Positions 1 to 10,050 are shown, numbered from the stretch's first letter. The stretch: 64,000 nt of DNA from Vagococcus allomyrinae (GCF_017829975.1 NZ_JAEEGA010000016.1:62001-126000), one strand, 5' to 3'. Made by a program: numbers and translations. Notes: generated by a model not told the origin, from the sequence alone.

Positions 1-69
1 GTTGCATTTGTTAAAAAGTGTTTCGCGATGGGGCTACAGTTGATCGCTAGACCAAGAGGAGGAAATGAT

Positions 70-1122
70 TTGAAAATCATCGCAATTTATGGTGGAAAGA
101 GTGCTGAACATGACATTTCGATTTTGTCGACATTTTCAATGTTACAAGCAGTCTATTACGAATATTATGAAGTCCAATTAATATATATCACGAAAGCTGG
201 TCAATGGTTAAAAGGTGCTTTATTGAAAGAAGCCCCTAAATCTGAAGCTGATTTGCGTTTGACACCAGAAACAGCTGAATTGATTGTGCCATCGGCGATT
301 AAAGAAGAGGATAGTATCGTTTTTCCGATCTTACATGGACCAAATGGCGAAGATGGCACCATTCAAGGCTTATTGGAAATTTTAGCGGTCCCTTATGTGG
401 GGGCGGGAGTCTTGGCTAGCGCCTGCGGCATGGATAAAATTATGACCAAGTATATTTTGCAACAAATTGGGATTCCGCAAGTTCCTTATGTATCAGTGGT
501 TAAAACCAAGTGGAAAGATACGCCTGAGGAAGTCTTTGGCCAGTGTGAAGGGTCATTGGTTTATCCGATGTTTGTCAAGCCAGCTAATATGGGCTCAAGT
601 GTAGGCATCAGCCGCGCCGAAACCCGAGAAGAATTGCAAGCGGCCATTGAAGAGGCGTTTCGTTTTGATCAGCGAGTCGTGGTTGAACAGGGGATTGAAG
701 CTCGAGAAATCGAAGTGGCGATTTTAGGTAACGAAGAAGTTCGGACAACGGTCGCAGGTGAAATTGTGAAAACAGTCGATTTTTACGATTATGAATCCAA
801 ATACATCGATAATACTGTCACCTTGCAAATTCCAGCTGAAATTCCCGAGGAGATCCATCAAAAGGCTCGGGAGTATGCTAAACAAGCGTATTTGGCGCTC
901 GATGGTAGTGGCTTGAGTCGTTGTGACTTTTTCTTGACTAGCAATAACGAATTGTTCTTAAATGAATTAAACACAATGCCTGGCTTCACTCCTTTTAGCA
1001 TGTACCCGTTATTATGGGAAGAAATGGGCATTAAGTACGGAGATCTAATTGAAGAATTGTTACAACTTGGTTTGATGCGCTTTAAACAGCGACAAAAACT
1101 AGCGATGACGTATGACGAATAA
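70..1122 (+). CDS. ddl: D-alanine--D-alanine ligase
   Basis: This enzyme joins two D-alanines with ATP to make the dipeptide used by MurF for peptidoglycan, in the cytoplasm. The N-terminal motif GGKSAEHDIS, the ATP-grasp segment MGSSVGISRA near residue 175 and the C-terminal NELNTMPGFTPFSMYP are typical of the family. The omega-loop region FYDYESKY fits a D-Ala-D-Ala rather than a D-Ala-D-lactate enzyme. Its 350 residues match the usual length. I chose the TTG at 70 because an AGAGGAGG site lies about 7 bases before it and the family start (MKIIAIYGGKSAEH) falls there; an in-frame ATG at 28 would add 14 unlikely residues. murF follows on the same strand. Confidence 0.95.
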   Translation: MKIIAIYGGKSAEHDISILSTFSMLQAVYYEYYEVQLIYITKAGQWLKGALLKEAPKSEADLRLTPETAELIVPSAIKEEDSIVFPILHGPNGEDGTIQGLLEILAVPYVGAGVLASACGMDKIMTKYILQQIGIPQVPYVSVVKTKWKDTPEEVFGQCEGSLVYPMFVKPANMGSSVGISRAETREELQAAIEEAFRFDQRVVVEQGIEAREIEVAILGNEEVRTTVAGEIVKTVDFYDYESKYIDNTVTLQIPAEIPEEIHQKAREYAKQAYLALDGSGLSRCDFFLTSNNELFLNELNTMPGFTPFSMYPLLWEEMGIKYGDLIEELLQLGLMRFKQRQKLAMTYDE

Positions 1123-1131
1123 TCAATAGAG

Positions 1132-1155
1132 GCTGGACGATTTCGTTCAGCTTTT
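1132..1155 (+). terminator. Terminator after ddl
   Basis: GCTGGACG and CGTTCAGC form an 8-bp stem with one G-T pair and a short loop, followed by TTTTC. It suggests that ddl and murF can be transcribed separately. The remaining bases up to murF hold no recognisable gene. Confidence 0.6.
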
Positions 1156-1293
1156 CTGATGTTTAACAAGGGTTGAGAAATTAGAAACAGTCACAAGTTG
1201 AGACGTAGCGGTTGATCGGGTTGGCGATCATCTAGTTTGGTTGCTCTGAGTAGTCACTGCTTTGCGGCTCTTATTTCACGAGGAGGGATTTAG

Positions 1294-2673
1294 ATGAATT
1301 TATCGATAAAGGAAATCGCCACGGCGGTAGGGGCTCAAAATAGCTGGCAGGATTGGGCCAAGCTGACGGTTACGGATGTGGAGTTTGATACGCGTAAAGT
1401 AGGGGCAGGGTCGCTTTTTGTGCCGCTTCAAGGTGGAGCTCGTGACGGTCATGAGTTTATTCAGACCGCCATCGATCAGGGAGCAATGGTTGCTTTTTGG
1501 AGCGAGACAGTTTCAGAACGACCGGTTGATTTTCCTGTGCTAGTCGTGGCTGATACGTTGGTTGCCTTTCAGCAACTGGCTCAGTATTATTTAGCTAAAT
1601 GTGAGCCAAAAGTCATCGGTGTAACAGGGAGCAATGGCAAAACGACGACAAAAGACATGATTGCCAGTGTCTTAGGCCAGCAGTTTAAGACCTATAAAAC
1701 CCAAGGGAATTATAATAATCATATCGGTTTACCTTATACCATTTTGCATATGCCGGCTAACACCGAGATGCTCGTGTTGGAAATGGGGATGGACCATTTT
1801 GGTGAAATTGAGGTTTTGAGTCAGTTAGCAAAACCGGATGTAGCGGCGATCACCATGATTGGCGAGTCTCACATCGAATTTTTAGGAAGTCGTCAAGGCA
1901 TTGCTCAAGCGAAGATGGAGATTGTTGCTGGTTTAAATCCCGACGGCTTATTGGTTGTGCCAGGTGATGAGCCGCTGTTAGCTCCCTTGTTGGCTCCGCT
2001 GACAGTGGACGTGATCAAATTTGGCCAGCCTTCTACCAGTCAAATCAGTGGTCAGTTGATTGCGGAAACGAAAGCGACGACGACGTTCACCGTGGCGGCT
2101 TTAGGGGAACTGGCGGTGACAATCCCAGTCTTAGGTCACTACAATATGAACAATGCCTTGATCGCTCTGGTCATCGGCGATTATTTTGGCATTCCGCTTG
2201 ACAAGATGGCTCATGGGTTGGCAACGATGAACCTGACTGCAAGTCGAACAGAATGGCTAAAGGCTTGGAATGGGGCAGAAATTTTGAGCGATGTGTACAA
2301 TGCTAATCCAACGGCAATGGGCTTAGTTTTAGATACCTTCAGTCAATTGCCAACAGCAGGCAATCGTTTAGTCGTCTTGGCTGATATGGGAGAACTAGGG
2401 GAACAGTCGGCGTCTTTACATGAGAGCATGGCCGCCCATATTGAGGCCACCAAGATCAAGTCAGTCTACCTGTTCGGCCAACAGATGGAAGTCCTCTACC
2501 GCGCCTTATTGCCTGTTTTTGGCCCTGAAAGAGTGACTCATTTCAATCTGGCAAGCAAGTCGGAACTCATGGCGCAATTAAGAGCGGACTTGCAACCGAC
2601 AGACATGCTAATGCTAAAAGGCAGCAATAGTATGAAACTAATTGAAATCGTTGAAAATCTAATTGAAAACTAA
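1294..2673 (+). CDS. murF: UDP-N-acetylmuramoyl-tripeptide--D-alanyl-D-alanine ligase
   Basis: MurF adds the D-Ala-D-Ala dipeptide made by the neighbouring Ddl to the UDP-MurNAc-tripeptide, the last cytoplasmic step of precursor synthesis. The Mur ligase P-loop GVTGSNGKTTTKD lies near residue 110, followed by YNNHIGLPYT and the EMGMDHFGEI segment. The C-terminal substrate domain has the typical YNANPTAM motif. The 459 residues are the normal family length. The ATG at 1294 has a strong GAGGAGGG site. The ddl-murF pair is common in lactic acid bacteria and couples dipeptide synthesis to its use. Confidence 0.96.
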   Translation: MNLSIKEIATAVGAQNSWQDWAKLTVTDVEFDTRKVGAGSLFVPLQGGARDGHEFIQTAIDQGAMVAFWSETVSERPVDFPVLVVADTLVAFQQLAQYYLAKCEPKVIGVTGSNGKTTTKDMIASVLGQQFKTYKTQGNYNNHIGLPYTILHMPANTEMLVLEMGMDHFGEIEVLSQLAKPDVAAITMIGESHIEFLGSRQGIAQAKMEIVAGLNPDGLLVVPGDEPLLAPLLAPLTVDVIKFGQPSTSQISGQLIAETKATTTFTVAALGELAVTIPVLGHYNMNNALIALVIGDYFGIPLDKMAHGLATMNLTASRTEWLKAWNGAEILSDVYNANPTAMGLVLDTFSQLPTAGNRLVVLADMGELGEQSASLHESMAAHIEATKIKSVYLFGQQMEVLYRALLPVFGPERVTHFNLASKSELMAQLRADLQPTDMLMLKGSNSMKLIEIVENLIEN

Positions 2674-2686
2674 AAGCTTGTTTTCA

Positions 2687-2715
2687 TTGTAAATTTGTCT
2701 AAACCATGGTATACT
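2687..2715 (+). promoter_or_regulatory. Sigma-A promoter of cshA
   Basis: A TTGTAA box (2687-2692) and a TATACT box (2710-2715) are separated by 17 bases. This leaves about a 90-base untranslated leader before cshA. Confidence 0.65.
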
Positions 2716-2811
2716 AGGACGGATGTGGACAATTAGGATAACGTAGGATGACTGCGTGTTAAATATTTATGAGCATTTAGAAGTGTTTTAAAGAAACTAG
2801 GAGGATATCAT

Positions 2812-4377
2812 TTGAAATTTGAAGAATTAGGTTTAGTACCAGAGTTATTAAGTGCTGTGAAACAGTCAGGATTTGAGGAAGCAACGCCCGTCCAAGCAGG
2901 CACAATTCCTTTGGCATTAGAAGGAAAAGATGTAATTGGACAAGCTCAGACAGGAACTGGTAAAACAGCGGCTTTTGGGCTACCTATGCTACAAAAAATT
3001 GATCCAAAGAACCGCTCAGTTCAAGGATTAGTGATTGCACCAACCCGTGAGTTAGCAATCCAAACTCAAGAAGAGTTATATCGTTTAGGCCGTGACAAAC
3101 GCGTACGCGTTCAAGTTGTCTACGGTGGTGCAGATATTGGTCGTCAGATTCGTGCTTTAAAAGATGGCCCACATATTGTAGTCGGTACCCCAGGTCGTTT
3201 AATCGACCACATTAACCGCAAAACATTGAAATTGGAAAACGTTGAAACCCTCGTCTTAGATGAAGCGGATGAAATGTTAAACATGGGCTTCTTGGAAGAT
3301 ATTGAAAAAATTATCGCCCAAACGCCAGCTAACAGACAGACATTGCTGTTTTCAGCAACCATGCCTGATCCGATTAAACGCATTGGGGTTAAGTTTATGA
3401 AAAACCCTGAACATGTGGCGATCAAAGCGACAGAAATGACCGCTAATCTGATCGATCAGTATTATGTTCGCAGTAAAGACTTTGAGAAATTTGACTTTAT
3501 GACCCGTTTATTAGACGTTCAATCACCAGAGTTGACGATCGTTTTCGGTCGTACTAAACGTCGTGTTGACGAATTGGCTCGTGGGTTAGAATTACGTGGC
3601 TACAAAGCAGAAGGCATTCATGGTGATTTGTCTCAACAAAAACGGATGAGCGTCTTAAAAGCATTTAAGAGTGGTCGTTTGGACATTTTGGTTGCCACAG
3701 ACGTAGCGGCTCGTGGTTTGGATATCTCAGGGGTGACTCACGTTTACAACTTTGATATTCCACAAGACCCAGAGAGTTATGTTCACCGGATTGGTCGGAC
3801 CGGTCGTGCCGGTAAAGATGGGATGTCCGTAACTTTTGTGACACCTAACGAAATGAGTTACTTGCATACAATTGAAAACTTGACTAAGAAAAAAATGACG
3901 GCTTTACGTCCGCCAAGTCAAAAGGAAGCCATTGAAGGCCAAATTGGGGCAGCGATCGAGACGATTCAAGGTCAATTACAAGCGAATGGCTTAGAGAACT
4001 ATCAAGCAGCAGCTAGTGAGCTATTAGAGCAATACACAGCAGAAGATATTGCGGCTCTTTTAGTTAAAAGTGTTGCCAAAGAAAGTTCTGAAGAGGTGCC
4101 AGTTAAAATTACCCCTGAACGTCCGTTACCAGCAGGTAAACGTGGCGGCAATGGTGGTAATCGTGGCGGCAACCGTGGTGGAAATCGTGGTGGCGGCGGC
4201 CGTCGTGATAACAACCGCAGTGGCGGCAACGGAGGCAACCGTGGTGGCGACCGTCGTCGCAGCAATAGTAGCTGGGACAATAAACAAGGCGGGAAAAAAC
4301 GCCCCGAAGGCGCAAAGAAATCAACTGCCCCTAAAAAAGGCAACCGTGACTTTGTGATTCGCACAACCAATAAATAA
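2812..4377 (+). CDS. cshA: DEAD-box ATP-dependent RNA helicase CshA
   Basis: This helicase remodels RNA and works with the RNA degradation machinery and in cold adaptation. Visible motifs are the Q motif (ATPVQ), Walker A AQTGTGKT near residue 47, PTRELA, the DEAD box (LDEADEML), SAT and [10 protein letters not shown]. After about residue 440 the tail is a run of GNRGG-type repeats rich in Arg and Gly, an RNA-binding tail. The start is TTG at 2812 after AGGAGG, and 521 residues fit CshA. It has its own promoter and terminator. The repetitive tail creates long open frames on the other strand and in other frames, which are not genes. Confidence 0.95.
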   Translation: MKFEELGLVPELLSAVKQSGFEEATPVQAGTIPLALEGKDVIGQAQTGTGKTAAFGLPMLQKIDPKNRSVQGLVIAPTRELAIQTQEELYRLGRDKRVRVQVVYGGADIGRQIRALKDGPHIVVGTPGRLIDHINRKTLKLENVETLVLDEADEMLNMGFLEDIEKIIAQTPANRQTLLFSATMPDPIKRIGVKFMKNPEHVAIKATEMTANLIDQYYVRSKDFEKFDFMTRLLDVQSPELTIVFGRTKRRVDELARGLELRGYKAEGIHGDLSQQKRMSVLKAFKSGRLDILVATDVAARGLDISGVTHVYNFDIPQDPESYVHRIGRTGRAGKDGMSVTFVTPNEMSYLHTIENLTKKKMTALRPPSQKEAIEGQIGAAIETIQGQLQANGLENYQAAASELLEQYTAEDIAALLVKSVAKESSEEVPVKITPERPLPAGKRGGNGGNRGGNRGGNRGGGGRRDNNRSGGNGGNRGGDRRRSNSSWDNKQGGKKRPEGAKKSTAPKKGNRDFVIRTTNK

Positions 4378-4382
4378 TGAGA

Positions 4383-4412
4383 AGCGAAAGTTGAAAAACT
4401 TTCGCTTTTTTC
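4383..4412 (+). terminator. Terminator after cshA
   Basis: AGCGAAAGTT and AACTTTCGCT form a perfect 10-bp stem with a 4-base loop, followed by a T run. This is a strong intrinsic terminator. Confidence 0.85.
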
Positions 4413-4462
4413 TATCTATCCGTCAACTCATCAGGTAAAATTGAGAGAAGAGGAGTGGTGGC

Positions 4463-4996
4463 ATGAGTGAGCTTTTTGAGACAGAGCGTTTGAGCTTGCG
4501 GAAAGTCAGTCTGAAAGATAAGGGAAAACTTAGTCCACTACTGGGGCAGGAAGAACTGATGAAATGGTTTGGCGGACCGTTAAGGGGGAAACAGGTGACG
4601 GCGTGGATTGATGAAAATATCCGTCGTTACAAGGCTGATGGCTACAGCTATTTAGTGGTCGAGGCTAAAGAGTCTAAGGAATTAATTGGCTTGATGGGAT
4701 TGCTTTATGAAGAAATTGAAGGGCAGACGTATTTGGGAATCGCCTATTTGGTCGCACCTGAAAAACAAGGATTTGGGTACGCCAAAGAGGGGATAAAGGC
4801 GTTGCTTGATGAGGGGTTTCAAAAAGGCGCTGGCATGATAGTCGCCCAGATTGCCAAGGAGAACCAAGCATCTCGTAGCTTGGTTCAATCATTCGGTTTT
4901 ACCTTTAAGCGGGCGTATAAACGACCACAACAGGATAAACTAACCGTCTATGAGATTTACCAAATGGAGTCTGTTCAATGGGAGGAACAAAGATGA
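4463..4996 (+). CDS. GNAT family N-acetyltransferase, RimJ/RimL type
   Basis: The protein has the layout of ribosomal-protein-alanine acetyltransferase relatives: ETERLSLRKVSLKD at the start, a central GLMGLLY strand, the acetyl-CoA loop (APEKQGFGYAKEGI, residues about 97-110) and the closing ENQASRSLVQSFGF segment. Its substrate cannot be told from sequence. At 177 residues it is a single complete domain. The ATG at 4463 follows GAGGAGTGG. Its stop overlaps the start of acpS by four bases (ATGA), so the two are translationally linked. Confidence 0.85.
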   Translation: MSELFETERLSLRKVSLKDKGKLSPLLGQEELMKWFGGPLRGKQVTAWIDENIRRYKADGYSYLVVEAKESKELIGLMGLLYEEIEGQTYLGIAYLVAPEKQGFGYAKEGIKALLDEGFQKGAGMIVAQIAKENQASRSLVQSFGFTFKRAYKRPQQDKLTVYEIYQMESVQWEEQR

Positions 4997-5346
4997 TTGT
5001 GGGAATTGGTGTTGATCTGGTTGAAATGGATCGCATGGAAAAAATAATTGCTGAAAAGCCTAAGTTTGTAGAACGAGTCTTAACTGTGGCTGAGTTAAGG
5101 CGGTTTAATGAATTGAAGGGACGACGTCAGTGTGAATACTTGGCAGGACGCTTTGCCTGTAAAGAGGCTTTTTCAAAAGCTTATGGAACGGGGATCGGAA
5201 AAGTCGGCTTGCAAGATATTGAGATCTTATCGGCTGATAATGGTCGGCCGCTGATCACCCAAAGTCCGTTTGAGGGTCGGGTGCATGTGTCAATTTCCCA
5301 CACCGATACGACGGCCATCGGTCAGGTGATTTTAGAAGAAATATAA
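4993..5346 (+). CDS. acpS: Holo-[acyl-carrier-protein] synthase
   Basis: AcpS transfers phosphopantetheine from CoA to the serine of acyl carrier protein, whose gene acpP lies at 39.6 kb. The motifs GIGVDLVEMDRM, RFACKEAFSKAYGTGIG and the final VSISHTDT match the family, with the metal-binding Asp and Glu in place. The ATG at 4993 gives MIVGIGVDL, with GGGAGGA about 7 bases before it; an upstream in-frame start would add five residues. At 117 residues it is the normal length. In many enterococci and lactobacilli alr follows acpS, but here a convergent unknown gene lies next. Confidence 0.94.
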   Translation: MIVGIGVDLVEMDRMEKIIAEKPKFVERVLTVAELRRFNELKGRRQCEYLAGRFACKEAFSKAYGTGIGKVGLQDIEILSADNGRPLITQSPFEGRVHVSISHTDTTAIGQVILEEI

Positions 5347-5347
5347 A

Positions 5348-5373
5348 AAAACTATCCTGAGAGATAGTTTTTA
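5348..5373. terminator. Terminator between convergent genes
   Basis: AAACTATC and GATAGTTT form an 8-bp stem flanked by A and T runs. It can end transcription of acpS and, read the other way, of the minus-strand gene beside it. Confidence 0.75.
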
Positions 5374-5745
5374 AGTGATTTGACGCTGTTCTTTTTTCGC
5401 TAATTTTTGTTTAAGGAAACTGACTTTACGTATATGGTCAATGGGAATCATGCGGATTTTTTTGGTTTGTTGATCTGATAGAATGATCATATCAGGGTTG
5501 TTTTTATTTTGCTTGAGTTTGCCAGCAGCCGTTTCAAACTCGCTATTAGGAGTGTTTGTGGCGGCTATCTGTAAGACGACAAATGAATTTTGCGAGCAGG
5601 CTTGATGAATTTGTTTGCGCAGTTTTTCTTTATCTTTGTTTAATTTGATATCATCATTTAAAAAAGCAGCGAGCAATTTCTGCGAAGAATCAGATAGAGC
5701 TTTGGTAAAATGCTTGACGCTGTTTTTTGATCGTTCCTTAGCCAA
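5371..5745 (-). CDS. Hypothetical protein, 124 residues
   Basis: I do not recognise this family. The protein is basic and soluble, with no membrane segment or signal peptide. It begins with a charged helical stretch, has a central hydrophobic strand (FVVLQIAA) and ends with IPIDHIRKVSFLKQKL followed by a lysine-rich tail. It has a TTG start after AGGAGGTGAG and its own promoter, so it looks expressed. It is convergent with acpS and divergent from the patatin gene. A small nucleic-acid- or ribosome-associated protein is possible from the charge pattern, but that is only a guess. Confidence 0.65.
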   Translation of the reverse strand: MAKERSKNSVKHFTKALSDSSQKLLAAFLNDDIKLNKDKEKLRKQIHQACSQNSFVVLQIAATNTPNSEFETAAGKLKQNKNNPDMIILSDQQTKKIRMIPIDHIRKVSFLKQKLAKKEQRQIT

Positions 5746-5784
5746 TTAACTCACCTCCTGATTAGAGTCATAGTTGATGACTTC

Positions 5785-5814
5785 ATTATACAGAACATTC
5801 GTTCCATAAGTCAA
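5785..5814 (-). promoter_or_regulatory. Promoter of the 124-residue hypothetical gene
   Basis: On the minus strand TTGACT (5809-5814) and TATAAT (5785-5790) are separated by 18 bases, a good sigma-A match. The start codon lies about 40 bases downstream. Confidence 0.7.
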
Positions 5815-5887
5815 ATATTCTTGAGGAATTTGGCACTATTCGTCGGCCTTATTTCTAGGGGGATTTAAATAGGAACAGGTTCGTCGT

Positions 5888-5915
5888 TTGCGGCCTTTTG
5901 CCCATATGTTATACT
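5888..5915 (+). promoter_or_regulatory. Probable promoter of the patatin gene
   Basis: A TTGCGG box (5888-5893) and a TATACT box (5910-5915) are separated by 16 bases and point towards the gene at 6001. Confidence 0.5.
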
Positions 5916-6000
5916 TGTTGATACAGAGATCAGGTCACAGGAAATGGCGTAATTAGTTCAAAAGAAGAGGTCTTTAAAGCAGAATTAAGGAGGCAAAAAC

Positions 6001-7731
6001 GTGAAAATTGTCAGGCTAAACCAGGGTAATCGACGTGAATTAATCAATGTCATTCAGCAATACACACAGTTACTTCCTTTTTTTGACACGAATAGTCAGG
6101 CGCGGCAGTCTTTTGTAGCGGGGTTGTCGGAGGAGACCTACTGCCATGTAGGTTTTGAAAAAGCAGGCCGCTTGCTAGGTGTTGTTCGTTATCTTCAAGG
6201 GGAGCATCAGCTGGAAGTTAACTGCTTGTTATTGAAGCAAGCGTCGGGATCAGATCAACTGGCAAAAGGTGTGGGGTTCTGGCTGGCACAAGTGGAAAAG
6301 ATTGGCAAGTTAGCCCGAGCCAAAAATTTATCCCTAAGATTTGTTGCCACCAATATCGCCCTTGAAGAGCAGCTAAAAGGCGCTAACTATTTACTGGGGG
6401 AACAACCTCACTGGTGGCAAAAGAGCCTAAGGTATAAAACCGGGTTAGTCTTAGCTGGTGGGGGGGCTCGAGGCGCTTATCAGATCGGTGCGTGGCGTGC
6501 TCTTCAGGAATTGGGCATTGAGTTTGAACTAATTGCGGGGACCTCAGTCGGCGCCTTAAATGGCGGATTGATCTTGCAAGGGGAGCTGGAAGCAGCTGAA
6601 GTGATGTGGTCGCAAATTGATACAGGTAAAATCTTAACTTTTCCAGGGATGAACGTGGCTAAACAATTTTCAGTCAATGCTGTTTTGCGTGAGATGCAAC
6701 AATTTGCCTTATCAGCAGTCATGACGCAAGGTGTTAGCACAAAGCCCTTGCGTCAGTTGATTCAACAATTGCTGGATGAAGATAAGATGGCGCAACAAAA
6801 TCAGGACTTATTTATTTGCACGACGCAACTGCCTCAGATGAAAGAGGTGGTGGTCTCCTTTAAAGAGACACCGTCAGGAGAGTTTCATCAATGGTTGCTA
6901 GCTTCTTCTTCTTTTTTTCCGGCGATGGAGGCGGCTAAAATCGCTGGCAACTATTATGTCGATGGCGGCTATCGCAATAATATTCCAGTGGATGTCGTCT
7001 TGCAACAGGGGGCGACGGAAGTCATCGTCATTGATGTGAAAGGACCAGGCCTTACCAAACCTGTTCATCTCCCGGAGTCCCTGCCTATTGTGACAATTGT
7101 CAGTCCTTGGAACCTTGGAACGGTGCTGCTGTTTGATGGTGCCCGTTCTCAGTGGAACATTCAGCTGGGGTACTTAGAGACCCTTAAAGCTTTTGGTCGG
7201 TATATCGGACATTGGTATACCTTTGCTCATCAGTTTGACGACGCGTCACTGAAGACGTGGCAACGGCGATTTAGTCGTGGCGTTTTAGGAAAACTGATTC
7301 AAGGAGAAAAAAAGCTGTTGCAGAACCCGCAATTAATAGCTGAGTTACAAAAGAAAATGCGACCGATGTATCCAGATAGAATTGCCGTTTCGATGATGCC
7401 GCTGTATGTTTTGGAAATGACGGGGAAGGTCTTAGGCATCTCGCCAATCGAGTGTTACACCATTGAGGAGATGCTGGGGTTAATCAAAGAAAAAATCTCC
7501 GGCAACTGGCTAACGGATAAGCCGGAAGAGGGAATGCTGTTGTCGTTGCAGGAGTGGCTAAGGCTTTACGCAGATGAGCTGCCTTTGCCAACGGAGAAAC
7601 AGCAAGTCATCTTTTTTTACCGTCAGCTTTTAACGTCTCCTGATCAATTGGTCTTAAGTGCTGCTGGTATAGCACCTACTATGTATTTAATTGCTAAATT
7701 GTTAATTTGGCTAGAAAAAGAAAAGGAGTGA
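6001..7731 (+). CDS. Patatin-like phospholipase with N-terminal GNAT-like half
   Basis: The patatin domain starts near residue 148 with the oxyanion loop GGGARGAYQIG. The nucleophile motif GTSVG follows about 30 residues later, and the catalytic Asp motif DGGYRNNIP lies near residue 320. These are the Ser-Asp dyad parts of a lipid acyl hydrolase. No signal peptide is seen, so it probably acts inside the cell or at the inner face of the membrane. The first 145 residues resemble a worn acetyltransferase fold (GFEKAGRLLGVVRYL, then LEEQLKGANYLLGEQPHWW). The last 200 residues are not recognised. The GTG start at 6001 has AAGGAGG. The substrate is unknown. The stop overlaps the next reading frame. 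Confidence 0.82.
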   Translation: MKIVRLNQGNRRELINVIQQYTQLLPFFDTNSQARQSFVAGLSEETYCHVGFEKAGRLLGVVRYLQGEHQLEVNCLLLKQASGSDQLAKGVGFWLAQVEKIGKLARAKNLSLRFVATNIALEEQLKGANYLLGEQPHWWQKSLRYKTGLVLAGGGARGAYQIGAWRALQELGIEFELIAGTSVGALNGGLILQGELEAAEVMWSQIDTGKILTFPGMNVAKQFSVNAVLREMQQFALSAVMTQGVSTKPLRQLIQQLLDEDKMAQQNQDLFICTTQLPQMKEVVVSFKETPSGEFHQWLLASSSFFPAMEAAKIAGNYYVDGGYRNNIPVDVVLQQGATEVIVIDVKGPGLTKPVHLPESLPIVTIVSPWNLGTVLLFDGARSQWNIQLGYLETLKAFGRYIGHWYTFAHQFDDASLKTWQRRFSRGVLGKLIQGEKKLLQNPQLIAELQKKMRPMYPDRIAVSMMPLYVLEMTGKVLGISPIECYTIEEMLGLIKEKISGNWLTDKPEEGMLLSLQEWLRLYADELPLPTEKQQVIFFYRQLLTSPDQLVLSAAGIAPTMYLIAKLLIWLEKEKE

Positions 7732-7736
7732 TGAAC

Positions 7737-7958
7737 ATGGCACAAGAGTTTAGTTATGAGATTGTTGAGGAAATTGCTGTTTTATCAGAGAATCCTAAAG
7801 GGTGGCGCAAAGAGCTCAATCTAGTTAGTTGGAATGGCCGCTCGCCCAAATTTGATTTACGTGACTGGGCGCCGGACCATGAAAAGATGGGCAAAGGGGT
7901 TACCTTAAGTAACGAAGAATTTGATATTTTAAAGAAGGCTATTAAGGAAATGGGTTAA
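7737..7958 (+). CDS. ydbC: YdbC family protein, PC4/p15 coactivator-like fold
   Basis: This 73-residue protein matches the YdbC group, small single-stranded nucleic-acid-binding proteins related to the eukaryotic PC4 coactivator. Visible parts are the strand segment NPKGWRKELNLVSWNG, then PKFDLRDWAPDHEKMGKGVTL and a C-terminal helix (NEEFDILKKAIKEMG). The ATG at 7737 sits 8 bases after GGAG and gives MAQEFSYEIVEE. An ATG at 7731, overlapping the stop of the patatin gene, would add two residues. It is probably co-transcribed with that gene. Its precise role is not known. Confidence 0.8.
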   Translation: MAQEFSYEIVEEIAVLSENPKGWRKELNLVSWNGRSPKFDLRDWAPDHEKMGKGVTLSNEEFDILKKAIKEMG

Positions 7959-8126
7959 TATATCGAACTTGTTACCTAATCAGATGGCTAGTGCCATTGG
8001 CTAAGATGCCTGATCATCCGTTAAGAAAAGTGCTTTTAGCGTTTCTTAGCTGAAAAGTTAAATGGTAATGGGTGATTATTAATAGGAACGATTGTCGTAG
8101 GAAATTGATGGAAGGAAGCTGATTTT

Positions 8127-9008
8127 ATGAAAAGTATGACTGGCTTTGGGAAGCACACCTTGACGAATGCTGACTATCACATAGATGTTGAAGTTAAATC
8201 AGTCAATCACCGTTTTTTAGATATGCAGATCAGAATGTCACGGGAGTATAACAGTTTTGAGATGGCTCTTCGCCAAGTGGTGAAAGATCAGTTGAGCCGT
8301 GGCCGCATTGAAATCGGTGTGTTTGTGACGAATGAACGGGCAGATACGAAGCAATTGGCGTTAAATTGGCAATTAATGGATAGTTTGATGGCGCAACTAA
8401 AAGAAGCTGAGAGCCGTTATGACTCCCCGCTGTTTAAGGCTGAGAGCATCGTAACAGGTTTGATTAATCACGATGATTTTTTTGAAATTGTGGAAAACAA
8501 AGAACAAGATGAGCAGTTAGAGACTTATTTAGTTTCTGCTTTACAGGAGGCCCTCAATAACTTGAATGGCAGTCGCTTAAGAGAAGGGCAACAAATCAAG
8601 GAAGTTCTTCAGCAGTATTTAAGCGATTTTCAAGTGTATGTCCGTCAGATACAAGAGCTATCGACCCTTGTAGAAGAGGACTATCAAGCAAAGTTAACAG
8701 CTAAAGTTCAGGAATTAGTCGGTGAAACCGTTGATGAGGCCCGTTTGTTAACAGAAGTGGCATTGTTAATTGAACGAGGGGATATTCACGAGGAGCTGGA
8801 TCGTTTAACCATTCATATCCAAAAAATGGCAGATTTATTAGTGGTTGAGCACAGCATTGGTCGAGAATTGGATTTTCTGATTCAGGAAATGAATCGGGAA
8901 GTCAATACGATCGGCTCTAAATCAGCCCCAATTGCCATCAAAGAAGCTGTTGTTCAAATGAAGACTATCTTGGAAAAAATCCGTGAACAGGTCCAAAATA
9001 TCGAGTAA
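8127..9008 (+). CDS. yicC: YicC family endoribonuclease (YloC)
   Basis: YicC/YloC proteins take part in RNA turnover; E. coli YicC is an endoribonuclease. The N-terminal signature MKSMTGFGKH, the segment KSVNHRFLDMQIRMSREYNSFE and the C-terminal block EMNREVNTIGSKSAPI are characteristic. The 293 residues are full length. The ATG at 8127 has a GGAAGG site. As in Bacillus, it is followed by gmk and rpoZ, although gmk here has a promoter of its own. The 168 bases upstream hold a TAAGAAA/TTTCTTA inverted repeat without a T run. Confidence 0.9.
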   Translation: MKSMTGFGKHTLTNADYHIDVEVKSVNHRFLDMQIRMSREYNSFEMALRQVVKDQLSRGRIEIGVFVTNERADTKQLALNWQLMDSLMAQLKEAESRYDSPLFKAESIVTGLINHDDFFEIVENKEQDEQLETYLVSALQEALNNLNGSRLREGQQIKEVLQQYLSDFQVYVRQIQELSTLVEEDYQAKLTAKVQELVGETVDEARLLTEVALLIERGDIHEELDRLTIHIQKMADLLVVEHSIGRELDFLIQEMNREVNTIGSKSAPIAIKEAVVQMKTILEKIREQVQNIE

Positions 9009-9052
9009 AATGAGAATATGACAAGATTTTTGGCTTTTTTCGTTGAAAAAGC

Positions 9053-9730
<678 letters not shown>

Positions 9731-9735
9731 GCCAA

Positions 9736-10038
9736 ATGATGTTAAAACCGTCAATTGACTCATTATTAGAAAAGGTAAATTCAAAATATTCATTGGTTAT
9801 TTTAGCCAGTAAACGAGCTCACGAATTAGAAGCAGGTGCCACACAAATGTTGGAATCATACGATTCAGTTAAACGGGTTGGCCAAGCTTTAGAAGAAATC
9901 GATTCTGGCGATGTGGTCATGGATCCTAATCCAGAGCTGAAACGCGCCCTTATCAGACGTAAAGAAGAAGAAAGAATGGCTGTTCGCAACCGTGAGAAAG
10001 CTGAATTAGAAGCTAAAATCAAGTTAGAGCAACCTTAA
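9736..10038 (+). CDS. rpoZ: DNA-directed RNA polymerase omega subunit
   Basis: Omega is the small subunit that helps assemble RNA polymerase around the beta-prime subunit. The N-terminal [20 protein letters not shown] and the following KRAHEL segment are the conserved core. The C-terminal half is a charged helix, as usual in Firmicutes. At 100 residues the length is normal. AAGGAGTTG lies inside the end of gmk, so translation is probably coupled. Confidence 0.93.
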   Translation: MMLKPSIDSLLEKVNSKYSLVILASKRAHELEAGATQMLESYDSVKRVGQALEEIDSGDVVMDPNPELKRALIRRKEEERMAVRNREKAELEAKIKLEQP

Positions 10039-10050
10039 ATAGCTGAAAAA

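Noticed and set aside
4002-4370. Long open frames on both strands over the cshA tail
   Set aside because: They arise from the Gly/Arg-rich repeat codons of cshA, lack ribosome sites and have improbable compositions.
8022-8048. Terminator before yicC
   Set aside because: TAAGAAA/TTTCTTA can pair but has no T run and a 13-base loop.
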